This document shows, piece by piece, positions 1 to 8,351 of a DNA stretch of 64,000 nucleotides. The position numbers and the translations under genes were made by a program. The notes below the pieces were generated by a model. It was not told the origin of the DNA. It worked only from the letters and a program-made list of their open reading frames with translations, and searched no databases. Source of the DNA: Marinobacter bohaiensis (GTDB lineage: Bacteria; Pseudomonadota; Gammaproteobacteria; Pseudomonadales; Oleiphilaceae); assembly GCF_003258515.1 (NCBI RefSeq), contig NZ_QGEH01000001.1, forward strand, positions 1,178,001 to 1,242,000. Direction: 5' to 3'. Positions within the stretch are counted from its first letter, which is position 1. Every line of letters starts with the position of its first letter.

Positions 1-1
1 C

Positions 2-121
2 GCGCTGATCCAGTTGATCACCGAGCCAACCCTGACCCAGCGCTTCGTGGTAGAGCGGCACCTGTGTGTCGACACCACGGCAGCCGGTGGTAACGCGAGC
101 TTGATCGCCGCGTCCGAATAA
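2..121 (+). CDS. putA: PutA C-terminus (proline dehydrogenase / P5C dehydrogenase), partial
   Basis: The open frame enters from the left edge and ends at TAA 119-121, giving the last 39 residues of a protein. The tail contains DTTAAGGNASL, which matches the extreme C-terminus typical of long bifunctional PutA proteins (NTTAAGGNASL in enterobacteria). PutA oxidises proline to glutamate in two FAD- and NAD-dependent steps at the inner membrane face. Only the tail is visible, so the catalytic domains and any N-terminal DNA-binding domain cannot be checked. A strong intrinsic terminator follows the stop at once. Confidence 0.8.
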   Translation, partial: ALIQLITEPTLTQRFVVERHLCVDTTAAGGNASLIAASE

Positions 122-149
122 GCCCTCAACGAGGCTTCGGTTCCGACAA

Positions 150-181
150 CGCCCGGATGGTTCCGCCATCCGGGCGTTTTT
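150..181 (+). terminator. Rho-independent terminator of putA
   Basis: A perfect 11-bp stem (CGCCCGGATGG with CCATCCGGGCG, 150-160 and 166-176) closes a 5-nt loop and is followed by five T residues. It lies 28 bases after the putA stop, in the correct orientation. Confidence 0.9.
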
Positions 182-182
182 C

Positions 183-425
183 GTTGGGGCGCTGGGGTTC
201 CCGCAGGATGCTTCCCAAAAATGAATACGGTTTTGCAACCAATCAATTAGGGGCCTAGCAAACGGGCTGCTAGGTTGGTGTCGGTTCCGTCGCGTTCCTT
301 CCTTCTGCGTGGCGGGGCCAGGGAGCCTGATCAGAGGTTCCTGAACTCAGGTCTATCAAAAACAACGACAACACAGGGATCGTGGCGTCCGTTTTCTCAA
401 AACCATAACAACATTGGGAGAAGCC
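183..425. other. Intergenic leader before the MBL hydrolase gene
   Basis: This stretch between the putA terminator and the next start codon holds no supported gene. It ends in a GGGAG ribosome-binding site at 416-420. A promoter for the downstream gene is expected here, but no clear -35/-10 pair was recognised. Confidence 0.4.
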
Positions 426-1400
426 ATGCTGAAACAATGCCTGACGGCTGCGTTGCTGATGTTTGCCCTGGCCTCGAGCGCCATGGCGCAGGACAACAGC
501 ACTTTCCGGGTCACCCTGCTGGGCACCGGTACTCCAAACCCCAATCCCGATCGTTTCGGCCCCAGCACCCTGGTGCAGGCCGGCAACCTGAACCTGCTGT
601 TTGATGCCGGGCGCGGCAATACCATCCGCCTGTGGCAGTTGAAGGTGCCGCTGGGCAGTCTCGATGAAGTCTTCCTGACGCACTATCACTCGGATCACGT
701 CAACGGTCTGGCGGATCTTTGGATGACCGGCTGGCTGCCGCCGGTATACGCCGGGCGCAAGCAGCCGTTCAACATCACCGGCCCGACCGGTCTGCAGGCA
801 CTGACCGATGGTCTGGTCAGTGCGTTTGAGAACAACGCCAAGGTGCGTATTGCCGATGAGAAGCTGCCGCCGGAAGCCAACCGCTTCAACGTCACCGAGT
901 TTGACGAGCAGGTCGGTGGCGTGGTCTATGAAAAGAACGGCGTCAGAGTCACGGCGTTTTCCAACTTGCACGGCGACCTGATTCATCCGTCGGTCGGCTA
1001 CCGCATTGACTATCAGGGCAAGTCGGTGGTGATTTCCGGGGATACCCGCAAATCGAAGACGGTGGTTGAGCATTCACGTGGCGTTGACCTGCTGATCCAC
1101 GAAGTCGCTGCTGCCCGACCGGAGCTGCTAGAGGCGCTGCCGCGTCTGCAGCCGATCATGAATCATCACACCACGCCGCAGGAGGCGGGTGAGGTGTTCA
1201 GCGAAGCCAAGCCAAAGATGGCGGCCTTCACGCATTTCGTGCTGCTGGCAAACCAGGATTACCCGCCGATGACGCCTGCGGAAATCGAGACGGCAACGCG
1301 GGAAACCTACGATGGGCCCCTAGCTATGGGGCAGGATCTCATGGCGTTCGATCTGTCCGGCGATAAGGTCAGGGTGATTCCCTGGAACAGCGATCGATAG
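426..1400 (+). CDS. Secreted MBL-fold metallo-hydrolase (AtsA/RNase Z-like)
   Basis: This 324-aa protein starts with a signal peptide (about residues 1-22, ending AMA-Q), so it should act in the periplasm. The metal site motif THYHSDH near residue 81 is the metallo-beta-lactamase HxHxDH signature, and a later ISGDTR strand supplies the bridging Asp. The opening LLGTGTPxP and FDAGRG strands resemble the arylsulfatase AtsA / tRNase Z branch of the superfamily, so hydrolysis of a sulfate, phosphate or other ester is possible but the substrate is unknown. The ATG at 426 is chosen over an upstream TTG at 414 because GGGAG lies five bases before it and the signal peptide then starts cleanly. Confidence 0.85.
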   Translation: MLKQCLTAALLMFALASSAMAQDNSTFRVTLLGTGTPNPNPDRFGPSTLVQAGNLNLLFDAGRGNTIRLWQLKVPLGSLDEVFLTHYHSDHVNGLADLWMTGWLPPVYAGRKQPFNITGPTGLQALTDGLVSAFENNAKVRIADEKLPPEANRFNVTEFDEQVGGVVYEKNGVRVTAFSNLHGDLIHPSVGYRIDYQGKSVVISGDTRKSKTVVEHSRGVDLLIHEVAAARPELLEALPRLQPIMNHHTTPQEAGEVFSEAKPKMAAFTHFVLLANQDYPPMTPAEIETATRETYDGPLAMGQDLMAFDLSGDKVRVIPWNSDR

Positions 1401-1423
1401 ATCCCCTCGGGGGTTGCCCTTCC

Positions 1424-1445
1424 GTGACGCCCACCCGGGCGTCAC
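1424..1445. terminator. Terminator-like hairpin between convergent genes
   Basis: A perfect 9-bp stem (GTGACGCCC with GGGCGTCAC) has a 4-nt loop. It overlaps the stop codon of the convergent methyltransferase gene. The plus-strand continuation is only moderately T-rich (ATCTTTCTCC), so termination strength is uncertain. Confidence 0.5.
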
Positions 1446-2248
1446 GCATCTTTCTCCAGCCACGCGCAGTGCACTCCGATAACGAACCGGAACGATCCAT
1501 CGGACATCCGGTAGGGCGCCAGAGCCCGCTCAGCGGCCGCGCTCACTCGCTCGTGTTGATCGGCCGTTACCCGGACACCGGCAAACGGAAACCAGCCGTC
1601 CACATCGGCCCGGATCAGATCGGTGATGGTCGGGAAGATGACACTTTCCTCCAGACGTTCCACCTCGACCTCCGCCAGGCCGGCTTCGGCAAAGGTATTC
1701 TCGATGATCGAGCGTTGGCCCATGGCGAAGGGCGCGCGCAAAAGGTCGCCGACCGACGGGCTGATCAGTTCCCCATAGAGACCTGACAGAGTCTGGTATA
1801 CCGGTTGTCGGATCAGCTCATCGAAAACCAGAACCACCAGTCGACCGCCGGGCTCCAGCACCCGGTGCATTTCCCGCAGCGCCTGCACGGGATCGTCAAA
1901 CAGCATCAGGCCGAACTGGCAGGTGACGGCGTCGAAGGTGTCTTCGTCGAAAGGCAGATTGCCGGCGTGACTTTCCACCCAGCGGATGGTTTCGGATTTT
2001 TCCCGGGCCACGGCCAGCATGCCGGGGTTCAGGTCCAGTCCGGTCACGAGGCCATCGGGCTGGACCCGCTGCTGGGCCGACAGGGCCAGTTCACCGGTCC
2101 CGCAGGCCACGTCCAGGAGATGCTGGCCGGGCTGTATTCGGGAGCGGTCGAGTGTATGGGGAATCCAGGGCGCGAAGAGTGCGGGCATCAGCCACCGGTC
2201 ATAGGCCCGGGCGGTGTCGGCGAGCGTTTCCTCGGTGATATCGGTCAT
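1442..2248 (-). CDS. Class I SAM-dependent methyltransferase (UbiE-like)
   Basis: This 268-aa protein has the class I methyltransferase fold. The SAM-binding motif I is LLDVACGTGEL (about residue 45), followed by an acidic GLDLNPGM strand, the FDAVTCQFGLM strand and the post-III LEPGGRLVVLVF. The spacing is that of the UbiE/Methyltransf_11 group that methylates small molecules. The acceptor cannot be read from sequence, and no quinone-biosynthesis neighbours support a UbiE role. An ATG preceded by GGAGGAAAACC at 2248 is preferred over longer in-frame starts up to 2353. It is divergent from the SulP gene and convergent with the MBL gene. Confidence 0.85.
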   Translation of the reverse strand: MTDITEETLADTARAYDRWLMPALFAPWIPHTLDRSRIQPGQHLLDVACGTGELALSAQQRVQPDGLVTGLDLNPGMLAVAREKSETIRWVESHAGNLPFDEDTFDAVTCQFGLMLFDDPVQALREMHRVLEPGGRLVVLVFDELIRQPVYQTLSGLYGELISPSVGDLLRAPFAMGQRSIIENTFAEAGLAEVEVERLEESVIFPTITDLIRADVDGWFPFAGVRVTADQHERVSAAAERALAPYRMSDGSFRFVIGVHCAWLEKDA

Positions 2249-2679
2249 GGTTTTCCTCCTTCCGGACAACCGACTCGGGGATGTCATTGGGCAGAGGTGG
2301 AGCGGGACACTCGCTCCATTGGCTACCATAGCGCGCCGGCGCAGAAAGGTCATTCGGGATGTGCGTCATGCCGCTGTGGCGGATAGGTAGCGGTGTAGCG
2401 GGCGCAGCTCAGCGGAATTACGGTCGTGCAACCTTCCCGCAATGAATATCGGGCGGAGTGCCGTGCCGGCGTTCCCGCAGCAGCACGCGGAATGCGATAT
2501 AAGTCAGCGTGTTAGGTCGGGTCAGGGAATGCCGGATTTGGCCTAAATTGACATGCGCGTCATCTTGCCGGTGCGAGATATCGCACGAGCAGCATGTGCT
2601 TTGACGGCTCCGAACGGCCCATCCTCCCGGGCTACTTTCGGCTCCCATCCTTACTCGGCATGACGCAAGGAGTCGCGAG
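2249..2679. other. Divergent intergenic region, no supported gene
   Basis: This 431-base stretch separates the methyltransferase and SulP genes, so it should carry both promoters. A 76-codon minus-strand frame (2418-2648) has no ribosome-binding site or recognisable product and was not accepted. A TTGACA hexamer at 2548-2553 lacks a well-spaced -10 box. Confidence 0.4.
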
Positions 2680-4269
2680 ATGAGTCAGTTCCCGGAGGCG
2701 ACGGATCCGGTGCTCCGTAACCTGAAGCACGATGTTCCCGCAGGCATTGCGGTCTTTCTGGTAGCCATCCCGTTGTGTCTCGGCATTGCCCTGGCGTCGG
2801 GCGCACCCCCCCTGTCCGGTCTGCTGGCCGGTATTATCGGTGGGCTGGTGGTGTCGCTGGTCAGTGGTTCGGCGTTGAGCGTGAGCGGTCCCGCCGCCGG
2901 GCTGGTCGTGGTGGTTCTGTCCGCCATCGAGGCGATTGGCTTTGCCGGGTTGCTGATGGCGACGGCGCTGAGTGGGTTGCTGCAGATGCTGTTCGGTTTC
3001 CTGCGCCTGGGCCGGATCGGGGCGTTCGTACCCAGCTCGGTGATCAAGGGAATGCTGGCGGCGATCGGTCTGATCCTGGTGATTAACCAGTTGCCGATGC
3101 TGGCGGGTATGGCGGACTGGCCGGCCCTGGAGGATTGGGGCTCACGGGCCTTGTCGGCGCAGTTCAGTGGGCTGGCGTTGCTGATTGCCCTGGTCTCCTT
3201 CGCGGTTTTGCTGCTGTGGGACCGTCCCGTGATCAAACGGAGTGTGCTCGGCAACCTGCCGGGGCCGCTGGTGGTGGTTATCGTCGCGGTGTTGCTCGAC
3301 CGGCTGGTCCCGTCCGCCTGGCTTTCCCCGTTAACCGGCGCCCATCGGATTGAGCTTCCGATCGACGCCATGGGCGTGGCCGGGATCGGCGAGTTCCTGG
3401 CCCAGTTGCATCTCCCGTCGCTGACGTCGCTGGCCGATCCCCAGGTCTATGTTTTTGCCCTGACACTGGCGCTGGTAGCCAGCCTGGAAACGCTGCTCTC
3501 CCTGGAAGCGGTGGACAAGATCGACCCGCTCAAGCGCCACTCGCCGCCGCATCGGGAACTCAAGGCCCAGGGTCTGGGCAACCTGCTCAGTGGTCTGGTG
3601 GGCGGCCTGCCGATCACGGCGGTGATCGTACGCAGCTCGGCCAACGTGCAGGCCGGGGGACGTTCCCGGACGTCGAGTTTCGTTCACGGGGCGCTCCTGT
3701 TGGTGACCGTGGCCTGCCTGGCGCCGGTGCTGGAGCAGATGCCCCTGGCGTGCCTGGCGGCGATCCTGATCCATACCGGCTTCAAACTGGCGAGCCCGAG
3801 GCTGTGGGTCGAACAGTACCGCAAGGGATTGAATCGACTGGTGCCGTTTGCGGCGACCCTGACGTCGGTGGTGGTGATCGACCTGCTGAAAGGGGTGCTG
3901 GTGGGCATGTTCTGCGGGCTGTGTTTCATGATACGGGCCAACTTCCGGCGCGCGGTATCGTTCCGCCAGGAGGGGCAGCGGGCCTGGATGCGCTTCCTGA
4001 CGGACGTGTCTTTCCTCAATCGCGAAGAGGTGCGCAGCAAGCTGGAAAACCTGAAACCGGGCACGCACCTGGTCATAGACGGCCAACTGGCGGCGCATGT
4101 GGACCCGGACATCCGTGATGATATCGAGGCCTACGCACGCAATGCGCCCGACCATGGCATCAGCGTGCAGGTGCGCGACCTGCGGGGCTTCAGTGGACAC
4201 TTCCCGGCGTCGCGGACCATCGACGAGGGCGAGTCTCTCGCGGCCCCCGGGCGACAGGTGTTTGGCTAG
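2680..4269 (+). CDS. SulP-family anion transporter (bicarbonate/sulfate type)
   Basis: This 529-aa polytopic inner-membrane protein begins with the SulP signature region (NLKHDVPAGIAVFLVAIPLCLGIALASG) and has about 12 hydrophobic segments up to residue 420. The soluble tail (about 430-529) looks like a diverged STAS domain. Proteins of this form carry bicarbonate or sulfate, usually coupled to sodium or protons, and some are paired with a carbonic anhydrase. No carbonic anhydrase lies next to it here, so the substrate is open. The start is an ATG with AAGGAG 9 bases upstream. It stands alone and is convergent with idi. Confidence 0.85.
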   Translation: MSQFPEATDPVLRNLKHDVPAGIAVFLVAIPLCLGIALASGAPPLSGLLAGIIGGLVVSLVSGSALSVSGPAAGLVVVVLSAIEAIGFAGLLMATALSGLLQMLFGFLRLGRIGAFVPSSVIKGMLAAIGLILVINQLPMLAGMADWPALEDWGSRALSAQFSGLALLIALVSFAVLLLWDRPVIKRSVLGNLPGPLVVVIVAVLLDRLVPSAWLSPLTGAHRIELPIDAMGVAGIGEFLAQLHLPSLTSLADPQVYVFALTLALVASLETLLSLEAVDKIDPLKRHSPPHRELKAQGLGNLLSGLVGGLPITAVIVRSSANVQAGGRSRTSSFVHGALLLVTVACLAPVLEQMPLACLAAILIHTGFKLASPRLWVEQYRKGLNRLVPFAATLTSVVVIDLLKGVLVGMFCGLCFMIRANFRRAVSFRQEGQRAWMRFLTDVSFLNREEVRSKLENLKPGTHLVIDGQLAAHVDPDIRDDIEAYARNAPDHGISVQVRDLRGFSGHFPASRTIDEGESLAAPGRQVFG

Positions 4270-4297
4270 GGCGACGAGCGTGGCTGCGGGTTGCGCT

Positions 4298-4843
4298 TCA
4301 GCGGTGGCCCGCCAGGAGGCCCTCGGCTTCCAGCTCTCGCAACTGGGCAACCATCCAGGGGCTGAAAGCCCAGGGAGTGGCGGTCACCGCCTTGATCAGG
4401 TCCGCGGGACGGACCCAGCGGCAGTCCATGACTTCGCTCGGTCGCGGCTCCGGTTGGCTGACGCAGCGTGCTGAGAACACGGGGCAGAACTCGTTCTCGA
4501 CGATGCCGGAGGCGTCTTGCGCCCGGTAGCTGAATTCCGGCAGTCGCAGTTCGACGTCCTGGATATCGACGCCCAGTTCGTAGCGGCAGCGGCGTTTCAC
4601 GGCATCGGCCGGGGTTTCGCCGGGCAGGGGGTGGCCGCAGGCCGAGTTGGTCCAGACGCCGGGCCAGGCCACCTTGGTCAGGGCGCGCCGGGTCAGTAAG
4701 AGCTCACCTTCCGCGTTGAAGAGATAGCAGGAGAACGCCAGATGCAGCGGCGTGTTGCGGTCGTGCACGGTCGCCTTCGGCGCGGTTCCCGCGGGCTGGT
4801 TGTGGCGGTCCAGCAGGACGACCCGTTCCTCGTCGACGGTCAT
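4298..4843 (-). CDS. idi: Isopentenyl-diphosphate delta-isomerase, type 1
   Basis: This 181-aa cytosolic enzyme interconverts isopentenyl and dimethylallyl diphosphate. It belongs to the Nudix-fold type 1 family. The catalytic Cys sits in TNSACGHP (about residue 67), the metal-binding histidines are in LHLAF and CGHP, and the catalytic Glu pair is in IVENEFCPVF (about 115). Length and motif spacing match bacterial Idi. A GGAGGAAAC ribosome-binding site precedes the ATG. Idi is optional in bacteria using the MEP pathway and is often found in carotenoid or quinone-rich strains, but no carotenoid genes lie in this window. Confidence 0.93.
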   Translation of the reverse strand: MTVDEERVVLLDRHNQPAGTAPKATVHDRNTPLHLAFSCYLFNAEGELLLTRRALTKVAWPGVWTNSACGHPLPGETPADAVKRRCRYELGVDIQDVELRLPEFSYRAQDASGIVENEFCPVFSARCVSQPEPRPSEVMDCRWVRPADLIKAVTATPWAFSPWMVAQLRELEAEGLLAGHR

Positions 4844-5078
4844 GTTTCCTCCAACTTACAGAGCGTCTGGCCTTATCCGGTAGACAGTAATCGGTTGCGA
4901 CAGTTGCCGGTATCGTGGGTTTTGCCTGTTCATTACCGCAATCCATCGATGCCATTGATTCGCGCATCCGCCGGTGAGTGTTCCCCGACCGGGTCGCGGC
5001 CTATACTGGCGCCGCAAGACGATCCGCGCACCCGGGCCCGACGTAAATACGGGTCGAAGACAACACCGAGAGGCCTTC

Positions 5079-6404
5079 GTGAATACGCTTTACTGGTTCA
5101 CCCGCGATCTCCGCCTGCATGACAACGCGGCCCTGCTGGCGGCCTCGAAATCCGACAGCCTGCTGTGCGTCTACGTGGTGGATCCGCGCTGGTTCACTCC
5201 CGGCCGGTTCCAGAGTCGATCGATGGGAACGCATCGCTGGCGTTTTCTGTGGCAAAGCCTGATGGCGCTGGAGCGGCATCTTCGCCCATTGGGCCAGCGA
5301 TTGCATCTCGCGTTCGGTGTTCCGGAGCAGGTCATTCCGGCGCTGGTCCGGGCCCACGGTATCGATCACATGATCCGTTCACGTCAGCCGGGTACGGAAG
5401 AAGCCGGCCAGTGGCGGGCTATCCGGGAAGCGGTGCCCGCGACCCTATGTCGGGAGTTCGAGACGCTGAGCCTGTTTACCGAGGGCTCCCTGCCCATGCC
5501 CCTCGACGAACTGCCGGCCACCTTTTCCCAGTTTCGCAAACAGGTTGAAGTCGCTGGTGGGCATCATACCGATGCTCTGCGCATTCGGACGCTGTCGGCC
5601 CTGCCGCCGCCTCCCGGTTTCGCGCAGGACAACCGCGGCGACTGCCCGCCCATCAGCGAGCCGGGGCAAGCTCCGCGATTTACCGGTGGTGAGCGTGCCG
5701 GGCTCGAACAGCTGCAGGCGTTCATTTTCGACAGCCACCGTATTGCGCGCTACAAGGACACCCGTAACGCGCTGGACGACTGGGACGCCTCTTCCAAATT
5801 TTCGCCGTGGCTGGCCAACGGCAGTCTGTCGGTGAGGGAGGTGGCTGAGAGCATCGCCGAATACGAGCGTGCCGAAACCCGCAACGAATCCACCTACTGG
5901 CTGTGGTTCGAACTGCTGTGGCGGGAATATTTTTACTGGTCTGCACTGCGCCATGGCGTCGACCTGTTCCGGCGTGACGGTGTCCAGTGCAAACGGCGAC
6001 CGGTGACATTCTACCCTCACCGATTCAAGGCTTGGTGTGAGGGCACCACCGAGTACCCGCTGGTTAATGCCGCCATGAACCAGCTCCGCCAGACCGGCTA
6101 CATCAGCAACCGCGCCCGGCAGTTGGCGGCCAGTTGCTTCGTCAACGAGCTGGAGCTGGACTGGCGTTACGGGGCGGCCTGGTTCGAGCAGCAGCTGGTC
6201 GACTATGACGTGGGCAGCAACTACGGCAACTGGCAGTACCTGGCGGGTGTCGGCGCCGATCCCCGGGGACAGCGGCAGTTCAACCTGGAGAAACAGGCGC
6301 AGACCTACGATCCGGATGGCGCGTTCGTCGCCCGTTGGCAGGGTGAGGCGAATCAGCCGGTGGGGCGCCACACGGTCGATGCGGCGTACTGGCCGTTATC
6401 CTGA
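5079..6404 (+). CDS. DASH-family cryptochrome / deoxyribodipyrimidine photolyase
   Basis: This 441-aa flavoprotein has an N-terminal photolyase alpha/beta domain (WFTRDLRLHDN at residues 5-15) and a C-terminal FAD-binding helical domain. DASH-type features are the FSQFRKQVE segment near residue 155 and the C-terminal FNLEKQAQTYDPDGAFVARW. DASH proteins repair cyclobutane pyrimidine dimers in single-stranded or looped DNA using blue light. The chosen start is GTG at 5079 because GAGAGG lies just upstream and homology begins there. A longer frame from 4974 adds a low-complexity extension. Its stop overlaps the end of the convergent AraC gene by 9 bases. Confidence 0.88.
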   Translation: MNTLYWFTRDLRLHDNAALLAASKSDSLLCVYVVDPRWFTPGRFQSRSMGTHRWRFLWQSLMALERHLRPLGQRLHLAFGVPEQVIPALVRAHGIDHMIRSRQPGTEEAGQWRAIREAVPATLCREFETLSLFTEGSLPMPLDELPATFSQFRKQVEVAGGHHTDALRIRTLSALPPPPGFAQDNRGDCPPISEPGQAPRFTGGERAGLEQLQAFIFDSHRIARYKDTRNALDDWDASSKFSPWLANGSLSVREVAESIAEYERAETRNESTYWLWFELLWREYFYWSALRHGVDLFRRDGVQCKRRPVTFYPHRFKAWCEGTTEYPLVNAAMNQLRQTGYISNRARQLAASCFVNELELDWRYGAAWFEQQLVDYDVGSNYGNWQYLAGVGADPRGQRQFNLEKQAQTYDPDGAFVARWQGEANQPVGRHTVDAAYWPLS

Positions 6405-7196
6405 GGCGCCGGCCACCGTGCGCCGGTACTCGTCCGGGGTCACGCCCATCAGCCTTCGGAACATGGCGATAAAAGCCGAGGCACTGGCGTAGCCCAGCTC
6501 CAGGGCGATGGCCTCGACCTTGTCGCCCGCTTCCAGACGCGGCATCGCCTTTACCACCCGCAGCCGTTGGCGCCATTCCGCGAGCGACATGCCCAGGTCC
6601 CGCTGACTGCGGCGCATCAGGGTGCGCTCGGTGGAATGGACTGCCCTGGCCAGTTCCGGCAGGGAGCGGCTGTCGCCGGGGTCCCGTTCGAGGATGCCCA
6701 TCACCCGCGAGAGCACCGGGTCATTGGATGTGGGCAGGTAGCTGCCCATGCATTCGGCGTCGGCCAGTTGGTCCACCAGCACCCGCAGCAGGCGCGTATC
6801 GGTCTCGGAGTAGGGCGGTGTCAGGTTCTGCTGGCGCAAATGCTCCAGCAGTTCCCGCACCAGCGGGCTGACGGCAAGGGCACAGGTCTGCTCCGGCAGC
6901 GCGTCGCTGAACGGGGCAGAGACATAGAGCGAACCGTGGCAGGCTTCGTAGCGGTTCAGGCCCTGATGTTCCACCCCCGGCGGTAGCCAGAGGCCATACT
7001 GCGAGGGGGCCAGATACTGGCGATCGCCCACCTTCACTTCCATGACGCCGCTGAAGGAATAGACGAACTCGCCCCAGGCGTGGCTGTGAACCGGGTACGC
7101 CGCCTCCGCTGGCACGCAGGCGCTGCGGAACAGCACCGGTTCCGGCAACCGGTCGCTGAACGGCGGTATCTGCAGGTTCTTGCCGGGAAGACTCAT
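6396..7196 (-). CDS. AraC-family transcriptional regulator with cupin sensor domain
   Basis: This 266-aa protein has an N-terminal AraC-type cupin (about residues 15-105; HSHAWGEFVYSFSG is the beta-barrel core) and a C-terminal double helix-turn-helix (about 165-262) ending with the AraC signature VEAIALELGYASASAFIAMFRR. It is expected to bind a small effector and control nearby transcription. The neighbour across its start is a divergent EamA exporter, making that gene the likely target. The start at 7196 is the only internal Met before the cupin. A longer reading to 7391 would run into the exporter gene. Confidence 0.88.
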   Translation of the reverse strand: MSLPGKNLQIPPFSDRLPEPVLFRSACVPAEAAYPVHSHAWGEFVYSFSGVMEVKVGDRQYLAPSQYGLWLPPGVEHQGLNRYEACHGSLYVSAPFSDALPEQTCALAVSPLVRELLEHLRQQNLTPPYSETDTRLLRVLVDQLADAECMGSYLPTSNDPVLSRVMGILERDPGDSRSLPELARAVHSTERTLMRRSQRDLGMSLAEWRQRLRVVKAMPRLEAGDKVEAIALELGYASASAFIAMFRRLMGVTPDEYRRTVAGASG

Positions 7197-7306
7197 GGTG
7201 CACTGTCCGATTAACCGTTTCGACTGTCCATTTTGCGCTATATCCTCCAAACATGACAGCCCGACAATAGACGCTTCCTGTTCATTCCTGCCGAAGGAGC
7301 GTTGCC

Positions 7307-8248
7307 ATGAGTACCCGCAAGACTCTCGATGCACAGGCCTCGGGCCTGATGGTTCTGTTCTGTCTGTGTCTCGGCATGCAGCAGGTGGCATTGAAGGCGA
7401 CCGGCGGCGACATCGCGCCGGTCCTGCAGATTGCCCTGCGCTCCGGCGCCGGTGCCCTGTTGGTTGGGCTGGTGATGTGGTGGCAGCGTGAGCGCCTGAG
7501 TTTTGCCGATGGCAACTGGCGTCCCGGTTTGTTGGTGGGGCTGCTGTTTGCGGCGGAGTACTTTTTCCTCGGCGAAGCCCTGCGCTTCACCTCGGCGTCC
7601 CACGCGGTAATCTTTCTCTACACGTCGCCGATTTTTTCCGCCCTGATCCTGCATTTCCGGGTATCCGCCGAACGCATGGGAGCGGTGCAGTGGTCGGGTA
7701 TCCTGCTGGCCTTTGCCGGTATTGCGGTGGCGTTCCTGGCACAGGAGTCCGGGGATGAGGACGTGGTCAGTGATGTGCTGCTCGGCGACGTTCTCGCCCT
7801 GCTGGGCGGTCTGTGCTGGGGCATCACGACGGTGGTGATCCGGTCTTCCAGCCTGTCGGAAATCTCACCGCGCCAGACGCTGCTCTATCAGTTGGTGGCT
7901 GGCTTCGTGCTGCTGCTCATCGGGGCGGCGGTGAGCAATCAGTTGGCCTTTAATCCCACGCCGCTGGCCCTGGCCAGTCTGGGGTTCCAGTCGGTGATTG
8001 TCTCCTTCGGCGCGTTCATGATCTGGTTCTGGCTGCTGCGCCATTATGTCGCTTCCCAGGTGGGTGTGTTGTCCTTCATGACGCCCCTGTTCGGCGTAGC
8101 GCTGGGCGGTTGGTTGCTCGACGAGCCCATTACGCCGGGATTCCTGTTCGGCTCGCTGCTGGTGATTGCCGGTTTGTTGCTGGTGAGCGGGCAGGGCTGG
8201 TTCCGTCAGCGCTTCCTGGCGCGGCGACCGGCCGTGGATGAGGCATGA
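7307..8248 (+). CDS. EamA-family (DMT) transporter
   Basis: This 313-aa inner-membrane protein has about ten hydrophobic helices arranged as two EamA repeats (residues 10-140 and 155-300). Members export metabolites, amino acids or toxic compounds in exchange for protons. The ATG is preceded by AAGGAG. The gene is divergent from the AraC regulator, an arrangement common for inducible exporters. The substrate cannot be predicted. Confidence 0.87.
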   Translation: MSTRKTLDAQASGLMVLFCLCLGMQQVALKATGGDIAPVLQIALRSGAGALLVGLVMWWQRERLSFADGNWRPGLLVGLLFAAEYFFLGEALRFTSASHAVIFLYTSPIFSALILHFRVSAERMGAVQWSGILLAFAGIAVAFLAQESGDEDVVSDVLLGDVLALLGGLCWGITTVVIRSSSLSEISPRQTLLYQLVAGFVLLLIGAAVSNQLAFNPTPLALASLGFQSVIVSFGAFMIWFWLLRHYVASQVGVLSFMTPLFGVALGGWLLDEPITPGFLFGSLLVIAGLLLVSGQGWFRQRFLARRPAVDEA

Positions 8249-8275
8249 TGGTTTCCGGATGGCCCCGGCAGACAT

Positions 8276-8307
8276 AAAAAAGCCCCGGCTGGGAGCCCGG
8301 CCGGGGC
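8276..8307 (-). terminator. Intrinsic terminator of the galA-TRAP unit
   Basis: Read on the minus strand, an 8-bp GC stem (GCCCCGGC with GCCGGGGC, 8282-8289 and 8300-8307) is followed by six T residues. It lies 45 bases after the large TRAP permease gene and ends that transcript. Confidence 0.8.
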
Positions 8308-8351
8308 AAAACGTCAGACCAAAGCGGCCGACAGACAGATCGAAGGAAGAA

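Noticed and set aside
2418-2648. 76-codon minus-strand frame in the divergent spacer
   Set aside because: No ribosome-binding site, no recognisable product and promoter-like location.
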